This document shows positions 42,224 to 60,231 of a stretch of 64,000 nt of DNA, one piece after another. The stretch lies in NCBI RefSeq assembly GCF_001411555.2, contig NC_049914.1, positions 16,157,798-16,221,797 of the forward strand. Reading direction: 5' to 3'. A model generated the notes under the pieces. It searched no databases. It saw only the letters and a program-made list of their open reading frames with translations, and was not told the origin of the DNA. Each line of letters opens with the position of its first letter. The first letter of the stretch is position 1. This DNA comes from Juglans regia. Lineage: Eukaryota; Streptophyta; Magnoliopsida; Fagales; Juglandaceae. The position numbers and the translations under genes are program-made.

Positions 42224-45128
42224 TGTAACACCCCCTTCCCGTAGGCTAGGTGTGTCACGTATTTTTCATGAAAATAAACCCGGCAAGCGATTCTCTAATT
42301 TCATAATTGAAAAATAAACTGAAGTAATTTATTATGAAATAAAAGGTCTAATAAAAATGTCTTCCCAAAAACATTAAAGGAATAAACTGAATAAATTCTT
42401 CATAAAAGACACATTTTATTTTAGAAAGTCTGAACAAAACTAAAATGCTCCTTCTACTCCTGGCCTGCCTGCTCGTAATCATCATCTTCACCTGGGTGGT
42501 TAAAAACATGAAAATAAACTAAAATGAGTCGATGACTCAGTAAGAAATCTATCATAACGAAAACGTAAAAAAAACATAAGATTTTCATAAGAACTTTCAT
42601 GCTGAGCTTAAAATTCATGACTAATCATGCTGATGCTTATGCTATGTATGACTGGTTTATCTGAACTAACTGACTGATTTATCTGACTGGCCAACACACT
42701 TAACCCTGTGTGTAAGGTTGTGCACCGGCCCCACATCCCGCTGCAGCAAGGGGAACCGCTGATAGTATTCTAGCATACTATGGTGGACCACGACTGAGTT
42801 CGTGGCTTGCACACCACCCTGATCTGAACTGAACTGCATTGGTACCATGCATCTGAATGACCATCTTATTAACTGATCTGAATTTATCTTACACTTGAAA
42901 TTAAGATGGCTTACGTGTCTTATACACATGAGATGCATGACATATTACATACATAAATCATAATTTCTGAATTTAAACATGATGCGGAATGGCATGATCG
43001 TATGCTATGCTGGATGATATGCTTGCACATGACATGAGCGGTTCATAAATAATGGCTATCGAAGAACTGGCTTGAATAATACATACATATAAACTAACTG
43101 TGATGATCCTAATTTATGATCAAATTTACTTACCTCGCTGTGTTTCTTCTTGAATAATACTTCGTAACTTGAGACCTATATTCAATAAATAATTATCACT
43201 AAATTGTTTGGAAATACAATAAATAAATACTAATATCTTACTTAGCTAAATTTGGAATTCTAAAAGATAGTCAAACAAATATTTGTTTAACACTAAAATC
43301 GATAATTCATAGTATTTAAATTACTTAAAATACTGATAACATATTAAAACTTAGTAGAATACTTGAACTATTTAAATACGTCATAAAACTTCAATTCTTA
43401 AAATAAGTTTCATTTCTTAACACAATGATTAAATCTTATAAGAAATCTAATAAATATTAATATCATTTAAATATTCTTATCATATTTCTCTATTTTCAAC
43501 CTACAACTTTAATAGTATAATTATAACAACATCTATTAAAGTAGACAGTAGAATCTCATTTAATAAATCGTTCAAAATAAATTAACAACTCTTACTGCTG
43601 AAATATGATATCTAATCTTTCAAATATAATTTAACTGTATATATATATATATATATATCTAAAATAATTGGTGGAAACATTCGATTTAATAAATGTAGAC
43701 TTAATCATAATATTATTCAAAACTCATAACATATTCCTTAATTCTTTTTAAAATATAACAGAATAATTAAAATCCGACTAAATAGATAAAAGAAAACTAA
43801 CTAAAATAATAGGCTTCATAATGTACTTCAAAACACATTTTAAATTCCTTAAACAATTTCTTAATAAAAAGAGCATTTGACTAATATATTTACTTAAAAA
43901 ATTAAACTCAACTTGAAATATTAAACTCAACTTTAATTAAAATGACATAACAATATTCATAATTAACATATACTTAAACGTAAGGTTATAAATATAATTA
44001 TACTTAGAAACACTGCTTCAAGATACTAGATTAGAAAGGGCATACTTGTAATTTCATCTACTAACACTTAGTAAACTGAAACCTAAAGCAAATACGCACA
44101 TATATTTTGCAGAAAAACAGAGAGCTCGGGAGAGAGAGACGCGCGAAGCAAAGGCTCACCGAGAGAGAGACTGACGTGCGGCGGTTCTGGGTTGCTGGCG
44201 GGGGTCGCGGCGTCGCGATTGGGGGCTCGTCTGTGGTGGTGCGACACCGAAGGAAGTGAACCATGCGGCAGTGCAACCGAGAGAGAGGGAGGCGCATGTA
44301 CAGAGCTGGGTGGCTGAGGGCAGTAGGCTTCCCGGAAGGGAGTAGGTGCGACGGGACTAGGATGGCCGGCAGTTTCTGTGGTGGCTGGTCGGTGGTTCGA
44401 CGTCCCTCAAGGTGGCTACCGTTGAAGCGAAACAGAGGCTTCGGCCTTCACGTCCGTGGCTGTTGCGGCATGTCCTCGCGGCTGGGGATGGTCCGGTGTC
44501 TTCTAAGGTGGCTGGTGGTGGCATCGGCGTGTTCTGAGCAGCATGGAGTCGCCGCGGAGGAACGTGGGAGATGGTGGTGTTGCTGCAAGGGGAGGAGCAG
44601 CGCTGATACTACGGCATTGCATGGCTGGGTAGTGCTTTCTCCTGGTCCGAACGTCACAGTGCAGTGGCGGTAAATTCTGGGCTGTTCGGCATAATGTTCC
44701 GACGTATTTTATGGTGGCTTCCGGCGAAACAAGTAGCTCGGGGTGGAAGAGAGGTGACTACTCTGGGTTTTGTGTATGCGACGGTGGTGGAAGTATCTTC
44801 ACAGTGGTTGTTGTCGTCAGTGCTCTGTTGAGGGTGTAAAACAGAGCTGAAACGCGCATGCATGGGAAAGGTTTGTCCATGGTTTGTGGTGTATTTATTA
44901 AGAGGTTCCGTGAGCTTTTATAGAGGAAAAACTATGGTAGGGTTTTCTCATACGAGTTCGTCTCCTAATGGGATTTGAATTTATCGATTTAAGGGATAAG
45001 GATGAGTGTGAGGTTGTTGCTAACGGGTTGGGATAGGAAGAAATGATATTTAAATTCAAATCCAAAACTCTAATAATAATAAAATATCGGAGAAATTGTC
45101 TCTAATGATATAGGATCGGGATGTTACA
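42224..45128. mobile_element. 2.9-kb solo LTR, TSD GAATG
   Basis: Begins TGTAACACCCCC and ends GGGATGTTACA (inverted ends), with identical 5-bp flanks GAATG at 42219-42223 and 45129-45133. No gag, pol or primer-binding site inside. It is AT-rich, with a GC-rich block at 44150-44870 holding GAGAGAGA runs and a (TA)n tract at 43637-43659. The size and TGTAACA start fit a Ty3-gypsy-type LTR, but the lineage is not determined. Confidence 0.82.
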
Positions 45129-45229
45129 GAATGCCACCAAAATCAACAAAGAAATCATAGCTATGGAAGTCGTAGACAAATTAAAAAATAAAAAATAAAG
45201 ATGGTGAGGCACATGAAGCTCTAAGTGTT

Positions 45230-45450
45230 GCACTTAGGCTTCATTTACTTTCATAAAACTTTTCATCTCATTTTATTTAATCATTACAATTTTTCCTTAT
45301 TCTCACACAATAAAATAAATAATTCAACTTTTTCAAATCTCAAAACAAAAATAATATTAAAAAAAAATATTCTAACAATATTTTCTTCAACTTTCAACTT
45401 TTATCTCATTTCATCTCATCTCATCTGCGAAAACAAACGAGACCTTAGTA
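45230..45450 (-). mobile_element. AT-rich MITE, TTTGGATA family, reverse copy
   Basis: Reverse complement carries GATGAGATGAGATGAAATGAG, ATATTGTTAGAATATT and TTTTGAGATTTGAAAAAGTT in the same order as 61487-61682. Confidence 0.75.
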
Positions 45451-46872
45451 TTCAAATATATCTTTTCTTGCAACGAAAAATCTGAAATGTCTTTAGTTTA
45501 TTATTGCAATGACTGACATAAGGAACCGGCTAATCCTATGGTTTCTTTAATCAAATGCAAGATAAATTGAAAAACAAAAAACAAAAAGCAAATTCAAATG
45601 AGATTTCATGGGCAAATTTTTAATTTCTCACATGTAGAGAGGTAACTTCATTGAAAAAAAAAAAAAAAAAAGCAAATTCAAATGAGATTTTCAAGGGCAA
45701 AATTGAATGTATAGGGGTAACTTTGCAATTTAGCCTAAGTTAGTGAGTCTATATGAATGTATGAGCCTTAGTGAGATTTTCTAACTTTAGAAAAATATCT
45801 CATTTCAGTTCACACATTTTTACGTACGTTACGCTACAATCACTATAAGTTAGTCTCTAACTTACTCTCGAGATATTTATGTATGTATGGTGGCAAGGTT
45901 CATATAAGTTATGTTCATGTTTCCTTTAAGTTTATTAAATTGAATTATGTTATGCCATGCCATATTGTTATGTATATTAAGCATGAATATCTATCACATG
46001 TCATGATCATTATTTCATGAAGCATATAATTATTCGTTAGTAAGCCTCTAACCTACTTTCCAGTGTATTTTTATATATATGGTGGTAAGCCATAAATGTC
46101 ATATTCTTGTCACTTACGATTATTGTAAATGTTCTATTATGTCATGTCATGTTAATTATTTCAAGTACATGCTTATTTGTCACATGCAATGTTATGGCAT
46201 ACCATATGTTACACATTCATTGTTACTACATGTCACATCATGTCCCATGCATAGTATGTCACAAAAAAATATTTCAAGTTAGTGAAATCTTTTATTTTTT
46301 TCACGACCCAAAGTTCTAGAATAAGGTATTATCCTAGTGGAACTTCATTGCCCATGCTGGAGTGCTTAAATTGGTGTGAAATTCTCTGGGTTGACAAAGT
46401 ACCATTAATAGGCTTCGAATGAGAGTTAAGTAACTAGTTGCTGGAGCAAAGTCAAGTACCTAGCATCAGTGGTGCCAACAACATGTTTATCAGTTTTAAT
46501 TTAGTTACCATGACGTACTCACAATTGGCACATATATCTGTGATGTGATGCGGTACCGACAGGAGCACATGGCTCAAGGGGACTTGTGTAGCATCCACAT
46601 GTTCATGTTAAATTAACCACGTATATGTTGAACAATTCCAAGTTCATGTTCAGTTCTTGTCAAGTTCACTTCATATAAGTTTTCAGTTCATGTCATGTTA
46701 TTTGCCAAGTCATGTCATGCATATTCATGTTCACATCATGACGCATTTATGCTATTTTACTGCCATGCATGCATTTGTATATTACTAGTAAGTTGGTAGT
46801 TGACTTGCTAAATTTGTAATCAAATTTCACTTGATAGTCCCTACTACCATTCTCTCCTAAATAGTAGACTAT
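45451..46872. other. Unclassified repeat-like sequence
   Basis: Many CATGTCATGTT and GTTCATGT words. A 22-bp stretch AGCAAATTCAAATGAGATTT occurs twice (about 45587 and 45671). It looks like LTR-derived sequence but has no clear ends. Confidence 0.4.
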
Positions 46873-47342
46873 GTGTCAGGATCAGGAGAGCCAGCTGAGG
46901 GCAAACTGGACGAGGTTGATTAGGCCCCAACGCGACGATGAGGAGATTATTGCCTCTATTCTCCAATTTATCGATAGGATTTTGGCTATCTTAGTCGAGT
47001 TGTGAGAGCAGTTCAGTGAGTTAGTGCAGTAGTTATATTATTTAGTACTGTACTTATGGAGTGCCACCTTCAGTACTTATTTATGTTATATTCATGATTG
47101 ACATGTTTTGTATTACAATTATTAGTCTATTATGAAGTTATGAAGCATGTTATGTTTTGGGATATAGTTTTTTGTATAGTATTATTTATTGAAGAAAAAA
47201 ATTATACGCTACATACTTTTATATGCATGCTAGGTACATTGCATCTTTAACTATTATGAATGAGAGAGTAGGTAATCTTATATTACATGTCCCAACGCTT
47301 CACAGTCTATTTGATCCCAAGTGGAATCTGAGGGAGTCACAC
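46873..47342 (-). repeat. LTR-like repeat, copy 1
   Basis: Homologous over about 470 bp to 50195-50678: shared GAGCAGTT, TTATGGAG, ATGCTAGGT.CATTGCATC and a final GTCACAC. On the minus strand it would start TGTGACTCCC, a common start for gypsy-type LTRs. Confidence 0.55.
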
Positions 47343-48530
47343 CCTTGGTCGAGCTTCTTGAGCACGGTAGAACTCATCATTTCAATCGCTATCACCTCCT
47401 GCACCTGGACAATTAGGAACTCACCTAGCAATGAACCAATCCTTCGACTTCTAACAGAGGACCTGTGACGTTTTCTTTTCCCTTTTTATTCTCCACGTTG
47501 ACATCTCTTTCTCTCACCTTTTCTTAGAAATCTTAGAGCACTCTTCTCTCTCTACTCTTTCTTGTTCATCCTAGCATCCTTTCTGAAAGAGGACCATACT
47601 TCTCTGGAGCTTAAGTTCCCACACACATGTACACTTGAGGTCATCCTTGAACCAATTGGGAAAGCCAACCTGCCATCGACCATGCTCAAGAAGAAGCATT
47701 CACGGTTTAAGTAGGTAAATGTATGCTTTGACGATGCCTACAATCCGTACTGATGGTTGTAAAGTATGCATGTTTAGTTCATGTACTTGTTTTACCAGAA
47801 GAAGGGTCTACACCATTCATACAAGGTTACTTAAGCAATTTCATGGTTTTACCCTACATTATGTTTCGATATGTTTTCTCGTATATTGTAAGAAAAATCT
47901 TGAAATCTGTAAAGCGTCGTACTTTGATTTTGAAGCGAAATTTTTAAAGAGAATGTTGGCCATTTTAATGATAGGTGAGTGTGTGTGTCTTACGATCCCA
48001 AGTCGAGATGAAGTATGATCTCAGTGAAGCTTTCCTGGTCACTTAGGAGTGAGTAATCATAGAGTGACATCCCCTGGGTTGACGTTGAGCGATCAACGGA
48101 CTTGGACAGGACCATAACGTGTAAAAAACACGAAAATACATGCTAGAAAGTAGAATCTGAATGAAACAATACAAAATACGAAAATGATGAAGATGTACCT
48201 GCTGTAGCCATGTTTGGAGAATGCAGACAAACAGATCTTCCCTTCCTTTCTCCTCACAAATTATCAGCTATCAATGGGGCAAGCCAATAGACATGTGGAG
48301 AGGAGGAGGGACCTAGCATCTTATAAAAGAAAACTTATGGAGTCCTCCCATTAAGGACTCAAAATCCAATGAGTCTATAAAAATTCCAGAATAAAGACTC
48401 TTGAGTTTCCAAGTTTATATACGTAATTTTATCACAATATAAATAGGATATGATCCTATATTACTAAGGTGCAATTAATCCAAAATGATCACTCAACTTA
48501 ATGGGTTAAAAAACAAAGTACCATTGTGAG

Positions 48531-48566
<36 letters not shown>

Positions 48567-49600
48567 AACCCGTTTTATAAAACATGTAATCAAATGAAGT
48601 CCATATTAGAAATTATTCTAACATAACGCTCTTTGATCAAAGTCATTGCCTCTCTACTAGTGGAGGTTAGAGGACTATGTGGTGAAGGATGAGTAAGTGA
48701 AGCCAAGTATCACTTGTTACGAAGTCATATGCGCAGTGTGACGAAGAGAACCAAGGTGTATGCACGGTCAGTTTAGGGGAGGCCGCGGTGCATACATAAA
48801 CTGAAAAGACTGTTTTTAAGATGATTAATGAAAGGGGCCCTCGATAGACTTTGATTTACTAATGACCTTGTGATAATTGGAGAACACGGGGTTCTCAAGT
48901 TTTGAGCCTTGTATTTTAATATTTGAGCATTGGATGCCTGGAAACTTCTATCGTGATACTTATGATTACTTAATTTTGACTCATAAAAGATTTTAAAATT
49001 ATGGAAAGTATTTGCTTGCCCTTCTTGAATTAAATGCATGCATGTGATTATTTATTCTTGTTGCCCAGGGTGGAATATTGTTTGCTCGTTGTCCTCCGCC
49101 TCAATAAGCATGTATCATTGCCGTAATTCTTGAGTTTTCTCCTTCGCATTTTCGCTACCATCTCATACATTATAAGCCTTGTCATGGTTCTTACTTGTTG
49201 ATATTTATTGATATCTCACCATGATAGTCCCATTACAATTTCACTCATTGAAACCGTAGACTTTGTTGTAGATGTAGGCGATGAGGGTGAGTATGAGCAG
49301 GGAGACCCAACTCAGCCTGAGGAATGAGATGGGGCCTGTCCTCATGTGGGTTATTATTCTGTTAATGTCTAGTTGTATCCATTTGAGTGATTTTGATGAA
49401 TAGAGGAATGGATTGTAATAAGTACTTTAGTTACTTCGGAGTTTTGAGATACAGTGACTTATGGATATTTATGATATTGAGTTCGGTATTTTTAATTTCT
49501 CTGGTGCTCTTATTTGTAGTTTATGGCATACCCTATATCTCTTCCGCCACGAAATTTTTATAAACCCATGTGCCGATCGAGCATACGAGCTAAAACAGTA
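47343..49600. other. Intergenic sequence, no gene recognised
   Basis: Contains a (TA)n tract at 48532-48564. I found no supported coding region or complete element. Confidence 0.5.
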
Positions 49601-49839
49601 GGCAACACGTTATGAACTATGAAATTCTCCCATAAACACTTTGGAAGTTGTAGTATTATATTTATAAGCAAACTATTTTAGTAGTACAAGAATTGTAGAC
49701 TTATAATAATTGATATTGGAGTCATGATTACAATTGATTACGTAATATTGGAGAGCTTCCTAACTTTAGCTTGAACACTTGAGAATCCAACTTTATCTTG
49801 ATCACCATAGTGATTGGGTTTATCCTTATTACACCCCTG

Positions 49840-50185
49840 CTAGTGCAGCAGTGCTGAAACCATGTTGAGCTTGGACCGTATATGCTCAAAGCGAACTGAA
49901 ACTAATGGTTTAGTCAAAAGATAAAAAATTTGATCTTTGCTTAAAAGGAGCCGAACCTCCATATTGTTGTGGGAGACTTGTTCATAGACGAGATGGTAGT
50001 CAAGTTCCACATGTTTTGTCCTTGCATGAAACACGGGATTGGCCGTTAGATAGGTTGCACCTATATTATCACTCCACAAAACCATTTATGTTGAGTGACT
50101 ATATCGAGTCTCACAGTAGAGCTTGAAGCCATATAACGTATGTAGTTACATTCACAATGGTGCGATAGTCCGTCTTAGTACTGGA
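49840..50185 (-). mobile_element. Ty1-copia RNase H tail remnant
   Basis: On the minus strand: WSDNIGATYLTANPVFHART then KHVELDYHLVYEQV, the conserved copia RNase H end, then a degraded DLLTKPL-like motif. A short upstream piece matches the TYVIWLQALL region. LTR and RT are not identified. The flank 49601-49839 may hold its 3' LTR. Confidence 0.8.
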
Positions 50186-50194
50186 ATGGTAGAT

Positions 50195-50678
50195 GATGTG
50201 TCAAGACCTAGAGAATCCATGCCCAATCAATTGGATGAGTTTGAATAGGCAACGAAGAGATGACAAGGAGCTAATTGCATTGATGCTCCATTTCTTGGAT
50301 GTGATTGTAGATATTATAGTTGAGCTGCATGAGCAGTTTAGTGGTTTAATTCATTAGTTTTAGCTTGTCTGTATTTATGGAGCGTTGTATCTAGTACTTA
50401 TTTTGTTACATACATGTTGGACAAGTGTAATAACATTTTGCATATCTGTTTATTATGGATATTTGAATCATGTTTATATTTTTGGAATATAGTACTTCTA
50501 GTATATTGTGTATTGTTCAAAGAAAAAAATTATCTGTTGCAAATATTGTATACTGTTTGATACATGCTAGGTGCATTGCATCTTTAACTATCTTGAACGA
50601 GGGTATGTGATCTTGTGTTGCATGTCTTGACACTTCAACCTCTATCAAATCCCAAGCGGAGCTTGCGGGGCGTCACAC
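50195..50678 (-). repeat. LTR-like repeat, copy 2
   Basis: Partner of 46873-47342. On the minus strand it starts TGTGACGCCCCGCAAGC. Roughly three-quarters identical by eye. Confidence 0.55.
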
Positions 50679-51347
50679 AATGTGTTTATGGATGTTTTCC
50701 AAAATAAATCATGAGTTAAAACCTTTTAATATATTATGTACTTTTTATTGAGTATTGAGACTCAATTGTTTTTGTATGTTATAAATATCCCGAGGAAGAT
50801 GAGTATTGGTAAACAGGTTAGAACTAGAGCATGCCTTAATATAGTCCTAGTAAGGTTGATCACATCGTTTTAGCTTTTAAGTTATAATGATATAAAGAAA
50901 TGAAGTATGGTCTGAAGGTTTGATTTTCTTACAACTGATGGATATGTCATTACTTGGTGCTATGTTAATGTGGCATTCTTAACCTCTCGGATAGGGGGTG
51001 TTACGATTTATCAATTTCTTTCGTCTCCAAAGCGATCTAGTAGTAGTGTAGAGGTAAAAGTATCTAAAATCGGCTACTCTAGTAGATATTATCTTCTTTC
51101 TTCTATGAATTCAAGCAATTCAATTAGCACCATTCTGGAGAAAAAAAAAACACAAAAATCCTTCCAAGTCTTCTAGGTTGCCAATTCAATTCTAAATCTA
51201 TTCATAAGACAGACCTTAGTTATCTCGAAATCATTATCAAATAGCAAGTACCAATTGCAGTATTGAAGATTCATTTGAAATTTAATTTAAAAGAGAAAAA
51301 AAAAAAAAAAGCTGCTTAAGCTGGCATGTAGATGTGAAGCCAACTTG
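50679..51347. other. Intergenic, includes DUR3 3' UTR
   Basis: The DUR3 stop codon lies at 51348-51350 on the minus strand, so the first few hundred bases below it are probably 3' UTR. No clear polyadenylation signal stands out. Confidence 0.5.
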
Positions 51348-56752
<5,405 letters not shown>

Positions 56753-57179
56753 GGGGCAAGGCGAGTAATTGCTGGTGGTGGGTGGTGGTGTTGCCTCCTA
56801 TATCTGTCTCTCCTCCATGTTTTTCTTTTGTATATGTTTGAATCTTCTTGGATTGGAGCGCCCAAAAGTCAAACAAAGAAGAAGGTATCTCCTAAATTAT
56901 TATTGGATCCCGTTATTCCAACTATAAAACTTTTTTCTTCTTTTAAAAATAAAAAGCTATTTGTAAGCCTAAAATACAAAAAATGCAGAGGATGCAGACA
57001 CTTGCCACGCCACGCCACGCCGACTAATATATATTATTTTGAATATTTTATAATTATAATAAATTTCCAAATAAGCGGTGTGTTAAATACTAGACTTATA
57101 AGATTTATTATGTATCAATCACTATTTATTTTCACATCCCACACATATAACTTTTTCCTAAGAACCCAACTTTGAAAAC

Positions 57180-57318
57180 AGATGAAACATAAGTTTGTTT
57201 TCACTCACAGGCTCTTTGGATACGAACCCAACTCTCAGTCAAACAGAGTTGAATTGAGACCATCTCAACTCTATATCCAAACCCAGCCTAAATATATCTA
57301 CAAACTTATGTTTCATCT
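57180..57318. repeat. Hairpin MITE upstream of DUR3
   Basis: Perfect 19-bp outer inverted repeat (AGATGAAACATAAGTTTGT and its complement) with an inner imperfect pair around GGCT..TTTGGATA. The inner words TTTGGATATAGAGTTGAGATG tie it to the TTTGGATA MITE family. About 430 bp upstream of the DUR3 start codon. Confidence 0.75.
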
Positions 57319-57524
57319 ATTTTCAAATAAGGGCAAAGCAATGGTCATGTTGCTTTTACTTTTCAGAGCCCCAATCCAACCTTTTCAGAAACGAATAATA
57401 TTCACAGCAGTCACTATTTGGCTGCATCCATTGCACACATGACGTGTAGACCGGGTTCACTAACACCACTGAACCGGTTTGCTCTCTCTTCTCTCCATTC
57501 TCATTCAACCACCACCCCCACCCC

Positions 57525-57915
57525 CCGCGGAGCCCTCCCAACTTTAGCCATTGAAGCCAAGCACAACCACCACGACCTCGCCCTCCCCACCACGACCTCT
57601 ACCCTACCCACCACAATCTCAGCCCTCCCGAGGAGATTAGTCTCCAAGCCCTCGTTCTCTCAGTCCACCAACGAAGCCCTCAGTCCAATCTCAGTCTAAG
57701 CCCTAAAAGCCCTTCTGAACCTTAGCCATTGACCTTAGCCAAGCACGACCTCAGCCCTCCCGAGGAGATCAGTCCCCAAGTCCTTGGTCCCTCAGTCCAA
57801 AGCCCTCGGTCCCATCTCAGTCCACCAATGAAGCCCTTAGTCCATCGACACGAAGCCGCCCTCAGTCCATTGACGCAAAGCCGCCCTTAGTCCACCGACG
57901 CCCTCAGAACTGCGA
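57525..57915 (+). repeat. Degenerate CCCTCAGTCCA repeat block
   Basis: C-rich direct repeats built on GAAGCCCTCAGTCCA, GCCCTCCCGAGGAGAT and similar words. An open frame at 57418-57699 exists but breaks at once and has no recognisable product, so I do not call a gene. Confidence 0.6.
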
Positions 57916-59574
57916 GAGCTTTATCATACATTTCTTTTTCTTTTTCCTCTGTTAACTCCATCTCTTTTTTCTCTCTGTATTTGCTAGAAACTAATGGTAC
58001 CCTCTTGTAGATGTGGCCTCTCATGGCTTTGTGTAAACCTCTCTCTCATCATCTCTAAGCCAACCCCACCGGTTTCTTGCCTGTACATGCTTAAATACTA
58101 AGTCCTCCCTGTCGGGAAGTATAAGGTATCGAGAGCTTAACATTTGCATTTTTTTTTTCAAATCAAAGTGGTTTTTTCAATTGACGAAAGTTGGTTGCCT
58201 GAAAGTGGAGTGAGACTCTGAAGTTTTGTTCTCGCATATGAATATAGTATGGTTTGCTAGCATTTGCTTTTCCATTTTTTTTGGAAATAAGAAGAATAAC
58301 CGAGTTGATTTTTTCATAACATGTTTATTCAATTTACTGTCTTTGAGTATACTGGTTGCTTATGATTTTTTCCCACCTTCCCTTCACACTAATACTCTCA
58401 TTCTCTTTATTTGTTTGGAATAAAAGAATGACTATGAACCTTAAATTGGAGGATTGTTTACTTCATAGGTTAATTTACTCCATAGTTTAATTTAGTTTGT
58501 TGTATCCTATAGTTGAAGGATATATTGTGTTTCTAATTACTTAGGGTTTCCTGCTTATAAAAAAAATGTTAAATTAACATTTCCTTCCTAGTAGTCTATT
58601 TTCTCAATCTTAATAGTGTGAAATCCAAAAAATGATTGTAATGAACCACACTGTTGCCCAGAACTCCTTTCATTTGGAAGAGACTCTTCTTCTTAAATTC
58701 TTGCCCAATCATGAGTTAAATGCATTGGGATCCTTCTACAGCTATCCATATCATGTTAATGAGGATACTGTAATGTTAAAAATTATCTCAGAGATTGAAG
58801 GCAATTGATTTTCTAGTTTGCCTCACAGCTAGTGGTTTTTACTATCATTCTCATAAACATTTTTAAGTCTATAAAAATTCCTGTTGTTGAAAGTAAATGA
58901 GAGTAATATAATAATAGAGAATAGAGAACTGAGAAGGGAGAATTCTCACGGGGAAATGAGTTTGTTATTCAAAGGAAAATCAGGTTCAAAAAGCTTTTTT
59001 TTTGTCGTACCTTTACAGCATTAAAAAAGCAACTTCTCATCCTTTTTATTGAAACACTTCTTCTTTACCAACATTGGAAATTTTAAAATATAATGCCCAC
59101 AAAGTAGAGAGATATTTTGAATGACCAATGGGCATTTGGCATTGAGTGTAGAATTCTCCTTACCTTTTTTGATACAGTAAAAATACTCTATAAACTTAAA
59201 CTAAGTCCAATCATGATTGGAGTCGAGGAATGGAGCAGATTTGCTGAATGAGTGCTTCTCATGCCTCAAATTTGCATAAACGCATCGCCAACTTGGATAA
59301 AACATAGTGGATCAATATTGAGAATATGTTCATTTTGCATATGATCACTCACTCAATTATATTCTAAACTAATGCTAAGACAGCTATTTAACATATACTT
59401 CACAACACATTCATATTGCAACTCGATCAAGTTCCTCAATATGTTGACACTATATAACATGATTCAAACCACTAAACATTTGGTTGGAGATAAAATTAGA
59501 ATAATGAACTTTGGGAATTGTTTAAGGGCTGACAATTTCTCTTTGAATTTGTCTTTGGTCTTTCAGAATCATGC
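57916..59574. other. Intergenic, nothing recognised
   Basis: AT-rich. No coding remnant or terminal repeat found. Confidence 0.5.
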
Positions 59575-60046
59575 ATGGCATCATCCCAATCATCATCTTT
59601 AATTAATGATTTTGTGATAGAGTCGCCAAGTTGTTGGTGTGGTTTGAAAACATCACTAAAGGCGTCCCACACTAAGAAAAATCCTAGAAGGAGATGTTTT
59701 GCCTGGCCAAACTATAATACGGTATAACAACTTTATATTTGTCATATTTGCATATCAATTTGCCGCTTGCAGGGTGTATTTTAGCATGTTAATTGGGAGT
59801 TTGCACTATGTGCAGGGAGATGCGATGTGTGAATTCTTCGTATGGGTGGATATAGAGGAGAATTTTCGTGTAAGAGAGAATAAGGCTTCGAAGACGTGAG
59901 ATGATGTACTACAACACGAGTATGACATTCGGAAAATGGAAGATAAAGTGAGAGAGATAGCAAAGAATTTGAAAAAGGAAAAGCAAAAATTTTTATGTTT
60001 GTACTGGGTTGTCACATTTGTAATAGTGTTTGCTTGGTTCGGATAA
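59575..60046 (+). pseudogene. GRF-type zinc-finger, coiled-coil, membrane-anchor gene, decaying
   Basis: Two exons, 59575-59721 and 59816-60046 (GT-AG, 94-bp intron). Exon 1 begins MASSQSSSLINDF and holds the start of a GRF zinc finger (CWCGLKTS, then NPRRRCFAWPNY). Exon 2 continues with MCEFFVWVD. After an in-frame TGA (59898-59900) the same frame goes on with a charged helix (YDIRKMEDKVREIAKNLKKE) and a hydrophobic C-terminal helix (WVVTFVIVFAWF) to TAA at 60046. This is the layout of small plant GRF proteins. The usual Cys before Pro in the finger (..FxxCPNY) is Trp here, so a zinc ligand is lost unless the neighbouring Cys stands in. Function unknown. A recent pseudogene, or a truncated protein if still expressed. 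Confidence 0.75.
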
Positions 60047-60231
60047 ATTTCATGCAAAAAACACGTTGTATGGATTAGATGGGTTTTGAATAGAAACAAC
60101 TTGTTAACACCATGTTTTGATGAAAACCATGTAAATTGTATGTTGCTAAATCAACCTGTGTAATGAAAACAGGTTGTGCACTTTAATTGACTTTGTAAAC
60201 TTTAGCCAAGTCTTATGTAGTTGATCGACTA

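Noticed and set aside
44263..44673. 136-codon open frame in GC-rich DNA
   Set aside because: Lies wholly inside the solo LTR 42224-45128, with an overlapping open frame on the other strand. Explained by GC-rich composition.
57418..57699. 93-codon open frame with a transit-peptide-like start
   Set aside because: It consists of the degenerate CCCTCAGTCCA repeats and ends abruptly. No conserved domain and no supporting splice structure.
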